Assembly: GCA_035294305.1 (NCBI GenBank)
Contig: DATGLD010000006.1
Coordinates: 31,051 to 95,050, forward strand
Length of the DNA stretch: 64,000 nucleotides
Source: DASRBN01 sp035294305
GTDB taxonomy: Bacteria; Chloroflexota; Ktedonobacteria; Ktedonobacterales; Ktedonobacteraceae
Direction: 5' to 3'
Shown: positions 24,995 to 34,115 of the stretch, one piece after another
Numbering within the stretch: the stretch's first letter is position 1
How the letters are laid out: each line of letters starts with the position of its first letter
The notes under the pieces: generated by a model
What the model was told of the DNA's origin: nothing
The model's input: the letters and a program-made list of their open reading frames with translations, nothing else
The model's database searches: none
Program-made: the position numbers and the translations under genes

Positions 24995-26914
24995 ATGATT
25001 ATCCTGCTCCTGGCACTGATTGGCGCACTCATTGTGATGGCGATACTGAGTTTTGGACGGCTATGGTTTGGGCGTCGCGAGAAGTTTGACCGGCAAAAGT
25101 TCATTCGCTGGTTCATCGGGTACTTTATCTTCAACTTTCTGCTCTGCCTGCTGATTATTTATGTTTCCGAACCCGCATTGACCGGGCCTTTTGGGGGCTG
25201 GCAGTGGGTATTATGGCCGCTGGTCATCAGTAGTATAGGAAATCTCTTTGCTTTTGCTCGCCCGGCGCTCAGCACGCTGGAGGATATTTCAGCGGCCAGC
25301 CAGGGCCAGCGAGTCACGCGTAGCACATCAGGGTCGTTGCCCGCAAATGCATCGCGGGGAGCTATCGCTGCCGGTATATTTGGCCTGGTTTTCGCCGCCG
25401 TGATAGGACTGCTGGTCGCCGGTTTGATCGTCGTCTTCACCACCTGGTTCGATTCGAACGCCAAAGCGCTGGCCGCTATCCCCAATGTCACCATAGAAAA
25501 GTCGCCCACACTTCCGCCGACCGACCCGAACAATATTGTGCTGGTCAGCCAGAGTGTTGCCTCGTACAAGGGACAGCAGGTGCTGGGGGCCAACGGGCAG
25601 AACCTTGGCTCGACCTATAACCTCGATCCCAATAGCTATACGCTACAATCCATTGATCACCACCTGTATTATGTCGCGCCGTTGTCTTACAACAATATTT
25701 TTGCAAACCTGTCCAGCAGCACGACACCTGGCTTTGTGGTGGTAGATGCCGAAAACCCGCAGGCCGTCCCCACATTGCGCACCGGGGGTAGCAATACTAT
25801 CCGCTATCTACCCGGCGCGCTGCTGAATCAGGACCTGTTGAGGCATGTATATTTGAGCGGGTATACCTACGGTAAACTCGTCGATCCCACCTTGGAGCTT
25901 GACGACAGCTTTCATCCCTACTGGACCATCTCGCTCATGCAGCCCACACGTGGCTATACTGGCGATGTGTTGAGCGAAGTACTGATTGTTGATGCGCATA
26001 CCGGGGTCATCACAAAGTACGCGCCTCAAAATGTCCCGTCCTGGGTGGACCGCGTCATGCCTGCCGCTACGGTGACTCAATACCTGACATGGTGGGGCCT
26101 CTATCATGCCGCCCCGTGGTTCAATCCCTCTGGCATGGGACAGCAAACGCCGGCGAGCGACCCGCAATTGCTTTACAACAACATTGACCAGCCGGTATGG
26201 TTGATTCCAATGACTTCCTCATCGACCAATGATAACTCGAGCACGGGTGTCTTCCTTTTCGACACGCATAAGAATGCGGCGCAATTCTACCCGCTCTCAG
26301 GATTGGGCATCGGCAGCAATGTATCGAGTACCATTCAATCGACACGCGCCAATATTCGCGGCTACACGGTGGACAGCATTCAACTTTATCAGATCGATAA
26401 TACGCCAACGTGGGTAGCTATCTTCGTGCAGAGTACGGATAGTGGGGACATTTTTCAGGCCGTGGGAATTGTAGATGCCAGGAATCTGAACGGCAGTAAT
26501 GTACAGTTTGAACCTACACTCTCGGCAGCACTGGCAGATTACAGTCAATGGCTCGTCCAATTGGGAAGTAACGGCGGTGGAGGTGGGTCTCCCGGTGGGG
26601 GAACAACGCAAACGGTGACAGGGAAAGTATTGCGTATCTCCCCGGTTCAACAGGGAAGCAACACGATTTACTATATTCAGATTGCGGGGCAGAATGTGAT
26701 CTTCGAGGCGAATCTGTCCCTTTCGCCGAAATTACCGCTTGTGCAGCCGGGCGATACAGTAACAGGGAGCTATCTGAATACCGGAGGAGAGACCGTGCAA
26801 TTCCAGAGTTTTGATGACCTGAGTATCAATCTTGGCGGCAACGGTACGCCGACCGCGGGACCATCATCATCGCCATCGCCGTCGCCGTCACCAAAGGCGG
26901 AGGCGACCCCTTAG
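24995..26914 (+). CDS. Membrane protein with large extracytoplasmic domain, unknown function
   Basis: 639 residues. Hydrophobic helices lie at about 1-20, 34-55, 66-88 and 122-152. From about 160 to 520 the protein is a soluble, beta-rich domain with repeated Gly/Asn/Tyr segments (for example NLGSTYNLDPNSYTLQSI, YVAPLSYNNIF), probably outside the cell. Residues about 545-612 form a small beta module (VTGKVLRISPVQQGS, YYIQIAGQNVIFEANL, QPGDTVTGSYL) resembling an OB-like fold. The tail is a Ser/Pro repeat ending in KAEATP. The N-terminal arrangement recalls CvpA-like or UPF0182-type proteins only faintly; I do not assign a family. Confidence 0.65.
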   Translation: MIILLLALIGALIVMAILSFGRLWFGRREKFDRQKFIRWFIGYFIFNFLLCLLIIYVSEPALTGPFGGWQWVLWPLVISSIGNLFAFARPALSTLEDISAASQGQRVTRSTSGSLPANASRGAIAAGIFGLVFAAVIGLLVAGLIVVFTTWFDSNAKALAAIPNVTIEKSPTLPPTDPNNIVLVSQSVASYKGQQVLGANGQNLGSTYNLDPNSYTLQSIDHHLYYVAPLSYNNIFANLSSSTTPGFVVVDAENPQAVPTLRTGGSNTIRYLPGALLNQDLLRHVYLSGYTYGKLVDPTLELDDSFHPYWTISLMQPTRGYTGDVLSEVLIVDAHTGVITKYAPQNVPSWVDRVMPAATVTQYLTWWGLYHAAPWFNPSGMGQQTPASDPQLLYNNIDQPVWLIPMTSSSTNDNSSTGVFLFDTHKNAAQFYPLSGLGIGSNVSSTIQSTRANIRGYTVDSIQLYQIDNTPTWVAIFVQSTDSGDIFQAVGIVDARNLNGSNVQFEPTLSAALADYSQWLVQLGSNGGGGGSPGGGTTQTVTGKVLRISPVQQGSNTIYYIQIAGQNVIFEANLSLSPKLPLVQPGDTVTGSYLNTGGETVQFQSFDDLSINLGGNGTPTAGPSSSPSPSPSPKAEATP

Positions 26915-27154
26915 AAGGCTATGCAAAGCGGGCATAAGATGGTATCATTGCACTACAAGCAGAAGGAAATGGTGATTCCCTGGAAGTCTCCAGGACAAGG
27001 AGGACCTACGTAGGCTCAGGAGCGCATGAGGGAGCATTCGCTGGGCGCGGGAGCCTGTAGCCCTGAGCGGAGCGAACGGGGAAGCATCTCGGTCCACCTT
27101 CTGGGCGATCACCAGGAAGGAAGTCAGGCCATAGCGCAGAAAGCGAGGGAATAG
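26915..27154. other. Intergenic region with imperfect palindromes
   Basis: 240 bases with several short inverted repeats, such as CCTGG/CCAGG at 26981-26996 and the text CCCTGAGCGGAGCGAACGGG, which resembles a common intergenic hairpin motif in Chloroflexota. I considered a structured RNA leader for the next gene but saw none of the conserved T-box or known riboswitch cores. Confidence 0.3.
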
Positions 27155-27547
27155 ATGGCCCACTACTTTACACGCGAAGAGGCTGAAGCTTTACTCCCCC
27201 AGATTACTGTTGTGCTGCTTCAGATTCAAAAGCACCGGCAGGCCATGCAGCAGACTGAGGAGGAATTGGGGATGCTGAATATCCAGGCCGTGGGCAACGG
27301 TCATCACCTGCATGGGCGTATCGCGAAAGTGCAGAAAGATCTGGCGCAACAACTCCAGGTGCTGGAGGCCCTGATCGAAGAATTGCATGCATTTGGGTGT
27401 GAGCTGAAGGACCCCAGTATTGGTCTGATTGATTTTCTCAGTTTGCGTAACGGCCGCGAAGTCTACCTTTGCTGGCATCTGGGCGAGGAGCGCATCAATT
27501 TCTGGCACTATCTCGACGCGGGCTTTGCCGGTCGTCAACCTCTTTAA
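27155..27547 (+). CDS. DUF2203 family protein
   Basis: 130 residues, the normal length. The family signature is clear at both ends: the start HYFTREEAEALLPQIT and the C-terminal GCELKDPSIGLIDFLS followed by NGREVYLCWHLGEERI and FWHYLDAGFAGRQPL. The middle is helical. It is cytoplasmic, with no known enzymatic activity; the conserved CWHLGE and H-x-G residues may bind a metal, which is inference. It is followed 14 bases later by prmC, so the two probably form an operon. Confidence 0.88.
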   Translation: MAHYFTREEAEALLPQITVVLLQIQKHRQAMQQTEEELGMLNIQAVGNGHHLHGRIAKVQKDLAQQLQVLEALIEELHAFGCELKDPSIGLIDFLSLRNGREVYLCWHLGEERINFWHYLDAGFAGRQPL

Positions 27548-27561
27548 CTGCTATCAAGCCC

Positions 27562-28509
27562 ATGATGACAGTGCGCGACGCATTAGAACAGGGTATACGC
27601 CTGCTAACAGAAAAGCATTCTCAAACGGATGATCACGCGGGTTGGAGCGATCACAGCGGCATACGGATTGATCCCGCGCGCGATCACCCTGAAGCAGAAG
27701 ACAGGTTGGCGCGGCTCGATGCGCAGCTGCTATTGAGCCATGTGCTGAATGTCGAGCGAAGTTTGCTTTTTGCTTATCCCCAAGACAAGCTTTCTCATGA
27801 GCAGGAGCAGCAATTTCTGGCATTGATCGGGCGACGCAAAAAAGGTGAACCGGTAGCCTACCTGATTGGTCATCAAGAGTTTTACGGGCTTGATTTTCTC
27901 GTTGATAAACGTGTCCTCATTCCCCGCCCTGAGACAGAACTACTGGTCGAGCAGGCGCTGCAAGTCTGTCGATCTATGCTTGCCGGCGGTCGCACTCCAA
28001 TTGTAGCCGATATCGGCACCGGCAGCGGAGCCATTCCCGTCGCGATTGCCGTTGAAGAGCCTGGCCTGCCTTACCTGTATGCCAGCGATATCTCACAGGA
28101 TGCGCTGGCGGTTGCCTCCCTGAATTGCCGGCGGCATCATGTTGAAGATCGTGTGCGCCTGCTCTATGGAGATCTGCTGACCCCTTTGCCCGAACCTGTC
28201 GATGTTGTCATCGCCAATTTGCCTTACGTAGGAACGGAAGAGATAGGGACGTTACAAGCGGACGTACGTGACTACGAGCCTCAGCTTGCGCTCTTCAGTG
28301 GCCCTGAAGGGCTGGACCTTTTGCGGCGTTTTATGGCGGAAGCTCAACAATCGAATAAACTGAAACATGGCGCTGTTTTGCTACTGGAAATTGGCTACCG
28401 GCAGCGAGAGCCACTTGCTCGCCTGCTTGAAGAGCTATGGCCACAGGCACGAGTCACCTTCAGGAAGGATTTCGCGAACTGGGATCGTGTGTTACAGGTA
28501 GAAGTGTGA
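27562..28509 (+). CDS. prmC: Release-factor glutamine N5-methyltransferase PrmC (HemK)
   Basis: 315 residues from ATG 27562 (27565 is a second ATG); the frame is open further upstream but that overlaps DUF2203. PrmC methylates the Gln of the GGQ loop in release factors RF1 and RF2, raising termination efficiency. The N-terminal helical domain has LLSHVLNVERSLLFAYPQD and the loop LIGHQEFYGLDF. The SAM domain contains VLIPRPETELLVE and VADIGTGSGAIPVAIA. The catalytic NPPY motif reads NLPY (VIANLPYVG). That substitution is tolerated in some relatives. An insertion rich in His/Asp follows residue 20. Confidence 0.92.
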   Translation: MMTVRDALEQGIRLLTEKHSQTDDHAGWSDHSGIRIDPARDHPEAEDRLARLDAQLLLSHVLNVERSLLFAYPQDKLSHEQEQQFLALIGRRKKGEPVAYLIGHQEFYGLDFLVDKRVLIPRPETELLVEQALQVCRSMLAGGRTPIVADIGTGSGAIPVAIAVEEPGLPYLYASDISQDALAVASLNCRRHHVEDRVRLLYGDLLTPLPEPVDVVIANLPYVGTEEIGTLQADVRDYEPQLALFSGPEGLDLLRRFMAEAQQSNKLKHGAVLLLEIGYRQREPLARLLEELWPQARVTFRKDFANWDRVLQVEV

Positions 28510-28841
28510 TTCGTTCTGGCAAACAGGGAGGTAGAAAGGCTGTGGGGCAGAAGGGCTAGAGCCGAAAAGCGAGTCTGAATCGTATTAACAAGGGGGAATA
28601 CGAAAGAAGTCAGCAATAAGCGTTTTCTCTAGTAAACAATATGAATTTTTGAAAAACCGTATATATTGGCAAATCTGATCGTCTAATTACTAGCCCATGT
28701 ATGAAATGAAGTTGTAGCCTCTTCTGTGATTTACCTGTGACGATGTTGATGGCGGTGACGGTCAAAGGTCAGGAGTTCCCCGAAGTGATGAGAGGCTACC
28801 TACTAAGGAATATCGCATCCCTGCAACAGAAGGAGTCGATC
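28510..28841. other. Intergenic region before the GlcNAc-1-P transferase
   Basis: About 330 bases. The distal part (28737-28841) could encode an N-terminal extension of the next protein, but the strong ribosome-binding site is at 28828. No convincing promoter hexamers, hairpins or genes were found; the stretch 28600-28700 is AT-rich. Confidence 0.35.
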
Positions 28842-30209
28842 ATGGTACAGGCCAGCCTATTCCATATGCAACTTTTATTGCTCATTCCTCCTTTTCTGCC
28901 TGACCCACTCATGTCATTGCTCGGTGGCGCATGCGCCTTTCTACTTGCCTATGGGGCAGCTTTTCTGGTCAAGGCGTTCTGTTACAGAATGGGATGGCTC
29001 GATAAGCCTGCCGCGCGCAGGATACATACAGAGGCTGTTCCTCGATTGGGCGGCGTTGCCATCTTCATAGCCTTCGTCGTTGTCTCGCTCCTTTTCTATA
29101 CCCCCGGCCCCAAAAATGAAATTAGTATCTACTGGCTTCTTCTCGCGGCGGGCTTGTTGATCGTACTGGTACATGCCTACGATGACGTTCTGGGATTGAA
29201 GCCCTGGCCGAAGTTGCTGGCACAGACGCTAGCGGTCGTCATTATTCTTGGCCCATGGCAGGGTCAATTCCAGGGCATCCTGCTCTATACGTTTAACAAT
29301 CCCTTCGGCAGTACGGTTATGAGCCCGGGCCTACCATGGTATCGCGAGCCTACCCTGACCTTATTCATCAATAGCCAGGTGATTAGTTTTGCGGCCATAC
29401 CGGCAGTTTTGCTCACGTGGTTCTGGACGGTGGGCATGATGAACACCATCAACTGGATCGACGGGATGGATGGACTGGCAACGGGCGTCGTGGGGATTAC
29501 CGCGTTATTTATTACGATCATCAGTCTTATTTTGGGGCAGGTGAGCATCGCCGTTCTCTCGGCTATCTTTACAGGAGCAGTGCTGGGTTTTCTGCCGCAT
29601 AACTGGAACCCGGCGAAGATTTTCATGGGGGACAGCGGCTCCATGTTTTTAGGATTGGCGCTGGCGGTGCTTTCGATTATGGGTGGGGCTAAACTGGCGC
29701 TGGCACTGATGGTGCTGGGGGTGCCAATCCTGGATGTTGCGCTGGTGATCATCAACCGCCTACGACGCCACCAGTCGCCGCTGCATTATGATAAAACCCA
29801 TCTCCATTATAGACTGATGGCAACGGGACTGAGCGTGCGACAAATCTGCTACCTGCTCTACGGGCTGTCCCTGCTTTTTGGCTTACTGGCAGTGGGTATT
29901 TCAGGATTGCATTCGGCTCACCTGTTTAAATTTATCGGGATCGGCCTGGTGGGAGCGGCGATGGTTGCGTTGATTGTCTGGGTGGACTACCGGCAACGCC
30001 AGCGTGGGGTACGCATCAAACTGGGAGGGCCAGACCCGGAGCCGGAAGGCAATCATAATAGGAGCGAACTGGCACCCAGGGGCGCGCAGGCGCCAGGCAC
30101 CGTTCCTACGGCAGCGACGGCCCATAATGATTTGTCTGCCGGGTCTGGAGATGAAACACCGGAGAATCAGGCCACACTGCCGCTAGGATACTCACAAAAA
30201 GCAACCTGA
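28842..30209 (+). CDS. Undecaprenyl-phosphate GlcNAc-1-phosphate transferase family (WecA/TagO-like)
   Basis: 455 residues from ATG 28842, with AGAAGGAG six bases upstream; the frame is open to 28737. About ten or eleven transmembrane helices. The family transfers a sugar-1-phosphate from a UDP-sugar to undecaprenyl phosphate at the inner face of the membrane. Motifs: EAVPRLGGVAIF, the Asp pair in YDDVLGLKPW, NTINWIDGMDGLATG, FMGDSGSMFLG and HLHYRL. The last 60 residues are hydrophilic and Pro/Ala-rich, and the DNA there (30078-30110) resembles a piece of the dispersed GGACAG repeat. The GlcNAc versus MurNAc-pentapeptide preference points to WecA/TagO by the HxxH-like motif, a modest inference. 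Confidence 0.9.
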   Translation: MVQASLFHMQLLLLIPPFLPDPLMSLLGGACAFLLAYGAAFLVKAFCYRMGWLDKPAARRIHTEAVPRLGGVAIFIAFVVVSLLFYTPGPKNEISIYWLLLAAGLLIVLVHAYDDVLGLKPWPKLLAQTLAVVIILGPWQGQFQGILLYTFNNPFGSTVMSPGLPWYREPTLTLFINSQVISFAAIPAVLLTWFWTVGMMNTINWIDGMDGLATGVVGITALFITIISLILGQVSIAVLSAIFTGAVLGFLPHNWNPAKIFMGDSGSMFLGLALAVLSIMGGAKLALALMVLGVPILDVALVIINRLRRHQSPLHYDKTHLHYRLMATGLSVRQICYLLYGLSLLFGLLAVGISGLHSAHLFKFIGIGLVGAAMVALIVWVDYRQRQRGVRIKLGGPDPEPEGNHNRSELAPRGAQAPGTVPTAATAHNDLSAGSGDETPENQATLPLGYSQKAT

Positions 30210-30221
30210 CCTGAAAACCTG

Positions 30222-33200
30222 CTAACCTGCAACGATCTGGCTCTCGGTATGGAGATTGGTGAGAGCAGCTTCCTCAGTAAACATGCGCCTCAGGAAGTGG
30301 CCGGTAAATGATTGCTCGTTTTCCGCTACATCTTCCGGTGTGCCTTGTGCGATCACCTGGCCGCCTGCGTCACCGCCCTCTGGTCCCAGATCGATAATCC
30401 AGTCCGCGCTTTTGATCACTTCCAGGTTATGCTCGATCACGATAATCGAGTTGCCGGCATCGACGAGGCGCTGCAAGACCTGGAGCAGGCGATCCACATC
30501 GGCAAAATGCAGGCCGGTAGTTGGCTCATCCAGAATATACATTGTGCGGCCGGTGGCACGGCGCGAGAGCTCCGTTGCCAGTTTGACGCGCTGTGCCTCA
30601 CCGCCGGAAAGTGTTGTAGCGGGCTGACCCAGGCGCATATATCCCAGGCCAACATCGTTCAGGGTCTTCATTTTATTGTGGATAGATGGCACGTTGGCGA
30701 AGAAATCAAGCGCCTCCTCTATCGTCATATCCAGCACATCGGCAATGTTCTTACCCTTGTAGTGAATCTCCAGCGCCTCGCGGTTATAGCGTTTGCCCTT
30801 GCAAACCTCGCATGGTACATAGACATCGGGCAAGAAATTCATCTCGATCTTGACGATACCTTCGCCCTTACAGGCCTCGCAACGTCCACCCTTGACATTG
30901 AATGAGAACCTGCCCGGCTGGTAACCACGCAGGCGCGCCTCAGGCACCTGGGCAAACAACTCGCGTATGCCAGTAAACGCATTGGTATAGGTCGCTGGAT
31001 TGGATCGCGGCGTGCGGCCAATTGGCGACTGGTCGATGTCAATGACCTTGTCCAGGTGTTCCAATCCTTCGACGCTATCATGCGTGCCCGGCTTCTCATG
31101 TGCACGGAACAGCACATGCGCCAGTTTACGGTAGAGGATATCGGTAATCAGGGTACTTTTACCAGAACCGGAGACGCCTGTCACCACCACAAATTTCCCC
31201 AATGGGATTTCGACCGTGATATTTTTCAGGTTGTTTTCGCGCGCGCCCTTAATAATGAGCGCGCGCCCGTTGCCTGCGCGGCGCTGCTCGGGTAGTGGGA
31301 TGCGTTTGCGCCGGGACAGGTAATCGCCAGTCAGCGAATTCGGGTTGGCAAGAATATCTTTATAGGTGCCCTCGGCCACCACCTTGCCACCATGCTCGCC
31401 TGCTCCTGGGCCGATATCGATAATGTGGTCGGCGGCCCGCATCGTATCCTCGTCATGTTCAACCACCAGCAGTGTATTGCCGAGGTCGCGCAAGCGCACC
31501 AGGGTCTTGATCAGGCGCGCATTATCACGCTGGTGCAGGCCAATGCTCGGCTCGTCGAGGATGTAAAGCACCCCCATGAGCCCTGAACCGATTTGCGTTG
31601 CCAGGCGAATGCGCTGTGCCTCACCACCTGAAAGACTGGCGGCGGCGCGATCAAGGCTGAGATAATCCAGGCCAACATCCACCAGGAATTGCAGGCGTGC
31701 TCGAATCTCTTTGAGCACCTGGCGAGCAATGATACGCTCGCGCTCGGTCAAAGGGGCCTCAACCAGTGGGCCATTCGGATCAATGAGTGCCAGCGGGTCG
31801 CCCAGAAGTGAACCGCCATTGCCATTTTTCTGTTTTCCATTTCGCCCAGGAGTCGCCGGAATGGGAGTGATGCCGGGTGTACTCACGTCATCAGGTAGAG
31901 ATGCTTCCAACTCTTGAAAGAAGCGCTGGGTAGTCAAAATCGAAAGCCGGGTCACCTGGACGATGTTGTGTCCGCCCACCGTGACCGCCAGCGCTTCCGG
32001 CTTGAGACGCGCACCGTGACAGTCAGGACAGATGCGGGCCGACATGTAGCCCTCGATCTCCTCGCGGATCATCTCGCTGTCGGTCTGCTTGTAGCGGCGA
32101 TCAAGGTTCGGTATGACGCCTTCAAAGTTGACGTTGTAACTGCGCGTATGCCCGTGTTGCGGTGTATAACGAATAGTCAACTGTTCAGGTATGCCATAGA
32201 GAATAACCTTGCGCTGCTCATCGCTCAGGTCGCGCCAGGGCGTGTTCAGGCTGAAATTGTACTTCTTCGCCAGGGCTTCCAGAATCGAGGCATGCCATTG
32301 ACTGCCGTTGACAACCTTACTCCACGGCGCGATTGCCCCCTCAAGCAAGCTCAGTTCAGGATGGGTGACAATCAATTCAGGATCGATTTCCTGCTGCGTG
32401 CCCAGGCCGGTGCAGGTAGGACAGGCGCCATGTGGGCTGTTGAAGCTGAAGGTGCGCGGCGCGATTTCCGGCAGGCTGATGTTGTCGTAGACACAGGCCA
32501 GGTTCTCGGAGTACAGAATCTCTTCACCATCGATAATTGAGACCAGTACGACGCCACCACCGAGCTTCAATGTAGTCTCGAGCGAATCGGTGAGGCGCTG
32601 TCTGAAAGCCGGATCGATCTCGCTTGCTGGCGTCATTTCCGGTGCCAGCAAGTCTTGTGGGGCCCCGGTAGATAGGTCTACGCCATCGCTGTCTCTCCGG
32701 GCATTGACATCATACAACTCAGGACGCTCGGCAAGCTTTTTGAGCGCGAAAGTTGAACCGTAGCCATCCGCGCCTGGCCCCTCAGGGGATGGGGCGGGTT
32801 TCGAAGGGCGCGCTTTCTGCCCCTTGCGAATCACCAGGCGGTCAACGACGACCTCGATAGTGTGCTTTTTCTGTTTGTCCAGTTCGATCTCGTCGCTCAG
32901 GTCATAAATCGTACCATCGACGCGTACGCGCACATAACCAGAACGGCGCATCTCTTCAAAGATATTCTTGTATTCGCCTTTGCGCCCCTGTACGAGTGGC
33001 GCAAGCAAGAGAATACGCGAACCTTCGGGAAGGCTGAGCACAGAGTCGACGATTTGTTGCACCGTCTGCCGGCTTACCTCACGCCCGCAGATAGGACAGT
33101 GCGGATGACCGACACGCGCGTAAAGCAGGCGCAGGTAGTCATAGATCTCAGTAACCGTGCCAACCGTTGAGCGCGGGTTATGGGTTGTGCCTTTTTGATC

Positions 33201-33461
33201 GATGGAGATGGCGGGCGAGAGGCCATCGATATGATCGACGTCGGGCTTCTCCATTTTGTCCAGAAACTGGCGGGCATAGGCAGAGAGCGATTCGACATAG
33301 CGACGCTGACCCTCAGCAAAGATGGTATCAAAGGCCAGGCTGCTCTTTCCCGAGCCGGAGAGACCTGTAATCACGACCAGTTTATCACGAGGTATCGTTA
33401 CATCAATATTTTTCAGATTATGCTCGCGAGCACCACGTACGACAATTTTATCCTGGGGCAT
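30222..33461 (-). CDS. uvrA: Excinuclease ABC subunit A
   Basis: 1079 residues from the ATG at 33461 (MPQDKIVVRGAREHNLKN); the frame extends to 33515. UvrA is the damage-recognition ATPase of nucleotide excision repair, working with UvrB and UvrC (not in this window). Both ABC modules are seen: GLSGSGKSSL and GVSGSGKSTL Walker A, LSGGEAQRIRLA and LSGGEAQRVKLA signatures. The third zinc module is complete (CEACKGEG and CEVCKG). In the middle module the second pair is present (CPTCTG) but the first pair reads ACVYDN instead of CPxC, so one zinc ligand is missing. Two long insertions, at about 220-310 and 555-605, explain why it exceeds the usual 940-960 residues. Confidence 0.97.
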   Translation of the reverse strand: MPQDKIVVRGAREHNLKNIDVTIPRDKLVVITGLSGSGKSSLAFDTIFAEGQRRYVESLSAYARQFLDKMEKPDVDHIDGLSPAISIDQKGTTHNPRSTVGTVTEIYDYLRLLYARVGHPHCPICGREVSRQTVQQIVDSVLSLPEGSRILLLAPLVQGRKGEYKNIFEEMRRSGYVRVRVDGTIYDLSDEIELDKQKKHTIEVVVDRLVIRKGQKARPSKPAPSPEGPGADGYGSTFALKKLAERPELYDVNARRDSDGVDLSTGAPQDLLAPEMTPASEIDPAFRQRLTDSLETTLKLGGGVVLVSIIDGEEILYSENLACVYDNISLPEIAPRTFSFNSPHGACPTCTGLGTQQEIDPELIVTHPELSLLEGAIAPWSKVVNGSQWHASILEALAKKYNFSLNTPWRDLSDEQRKVILYGIPEQLTIRYTPQHGHTRSYNVNFEGVIPNLDRRYKQTDSEMIREEIEGYMSARICPDCHGARLKPEALAVTVGGHNIVQVTRLSILTTQRFFQELEASLPDDVSTPGITPIPATPGRNGKQKNGNGGSLLGDPLALIDPNGPLVEAPLTERERIIARQVLKEIRARLQFLVDVGLDYLSLDRAAASLSGGEAQRIRLATQIGSGLMGVLYILDEPSIGLHQRDNARLIKTLVRLRDLGNTLLVVEHDEDTMRAADHIIDIGPGAGEHGGKVVAEGTYKDILANPNSLTGDYLSRRKRIPLPEQRRAGNGRALIIKGARENNLKNITVEIPLGKFVVVTGVSGSGKSTLITDILYRKLAHVLFRAHEKPGTHDSVEGLEHLDKVIDIDQSPIGRTPRSNPATYTNAFTGIRELFAQVPEARLRGYQPGRFSFNVKGGRCEACKGEGIVKIEMNFLPDVYVPCEVCKGKRYNREALEIHYKGKNIADVLDMTIEEALDFFANVPSIHNKMKTLNDVGLGYMRLGQPATTLSGGEAQRVKLATELSRRATGRTMYILDEPTTGLHFADVDRLLQVLQRLVDAGNSIIVIEHNLEVIKSADWIIDLGPEGGDAGGQVIAQGTPEDVAENEQSFTGHFLRRMFTEEAALTNLHTESQIVAG

Positions 33462-33515
33462 AGCATTAGACCACCCATCAACATGCAGGGGCATCCCTAT
33501 CAGGAGCCCCTGCAT

Positions 33516-33600
33516 TGATACAAACGTTCAATACTTACAGTATACAATACAAATATCAGGATGTCATCAGGCAAAAAAGCGAGTAATTTCATCTGCCGCT
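33516..33600. other. Intergenic region upstream of uvrA
   Basis: The whole gap from uvrA to lepB is about 600 bases (33516-34115). It contains no gene. It holds the palindromes at 33601 and 33900 and the lepB promoter at 34026. The uvrA promoter lies here on the minus strand but no convincing hexamer pair or LexA-type box was seen by eye. Confidence 0.35.
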
Positions 33601-33671
33601 CAGTAGGGACAGCGTCTGGGGCCTGTCCCCCCCGCTCCGAAAAGGACAGGCCCCAGGCGCTGTCCCTGCTG
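33601..33671. repeat. GTAGGGACAGCG palindromic element
   Basis: Arms 33601-33628 and 33644-33671 pair at 26 of 28 positions around a 15-base loop. A half copy, GGCCCCAGGCGCTATCCCT, occurs at 33818-33836. Confidence 0.8.
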
Positions 33672-33899
33672 CATTTCCTGATTTGATCGCGAAATTTCAA
33701 CGCGGCTGTGACCAGGCGAAGAAAAAAGTTTCCACCTGTTCAAACAATGAACGGATAGCCTTTAATTCCTATCTATAGGAGAGAGAAAATTATCCGATAG
33801 GACAGTTAGCAGGCCAGGCCCCAGGCGCTATCCCTATCATACGGCCCCTGGTAGCCGAGTATAGTATGGTAGAGATGTTGATTATGGCTATCTCAGGGG

Positions 33900-33999
33900 A
33901 GTGACCAGTCGAGTCAGTTGAGGGCAACTGACCGCCACAGGTAGGGCAGGTGCAAGCCCTGTCCCTACAGGAAGGGTTCTTGTTCGCGCGACCGGTCAA
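33900..33999. repeat. Composite dispersed repeat (AGTTGCCC/GACTGGTC type)
   Basis: The stretch GACCAGTCGAGTCAGTTGAG, then GGCAACTGACCGCC, is the reverse complement (with changes) of text at 42485-42515. It is followed by GGTAGGGCAGG...CCTGTCCCTACAGG, a short palindrome. Both locations combine the same two modules, so this is a composite repeat. Confidence 0.5.
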
Positions 34000-34025
34000 T
34001 CGCCCTGTGGCTATCTGCTCAAGGC

Positions 34026-34055
34026 TTGCTAAACTCTATCTTAATCTGGTACATT
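34026..34055 (+). promoter_or_regulatory. lepB: Candidate promoter of lepB
   Basis: TTGCTA (34026-34031), an 18-base spacer and TACATT (34050-34055), preceded by TGG (extended -10). The start codon lies 60 bases downstream. Confidence 0.5.
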
Positions 34056-34115
34056 CTATAGGTGAAACAGGCAAAAGGCGTCTGATCCTGAGAGAGCGCT
34101 GAGGAAATTGATGGC

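Noticed and set aside
26915..27154. Riboswitch or T-box leader
   Set aside because: No conserved core of a known class was recognised and the downstream gene (DUF2203) is not a typical target.
30078..30110. Repeat element captured as the C-terminal tail of the GlcNAc-1-P transferase
   Set aside because: The resemblance to the GGACAG family is too short to be sure; mentioned only as a possibility.
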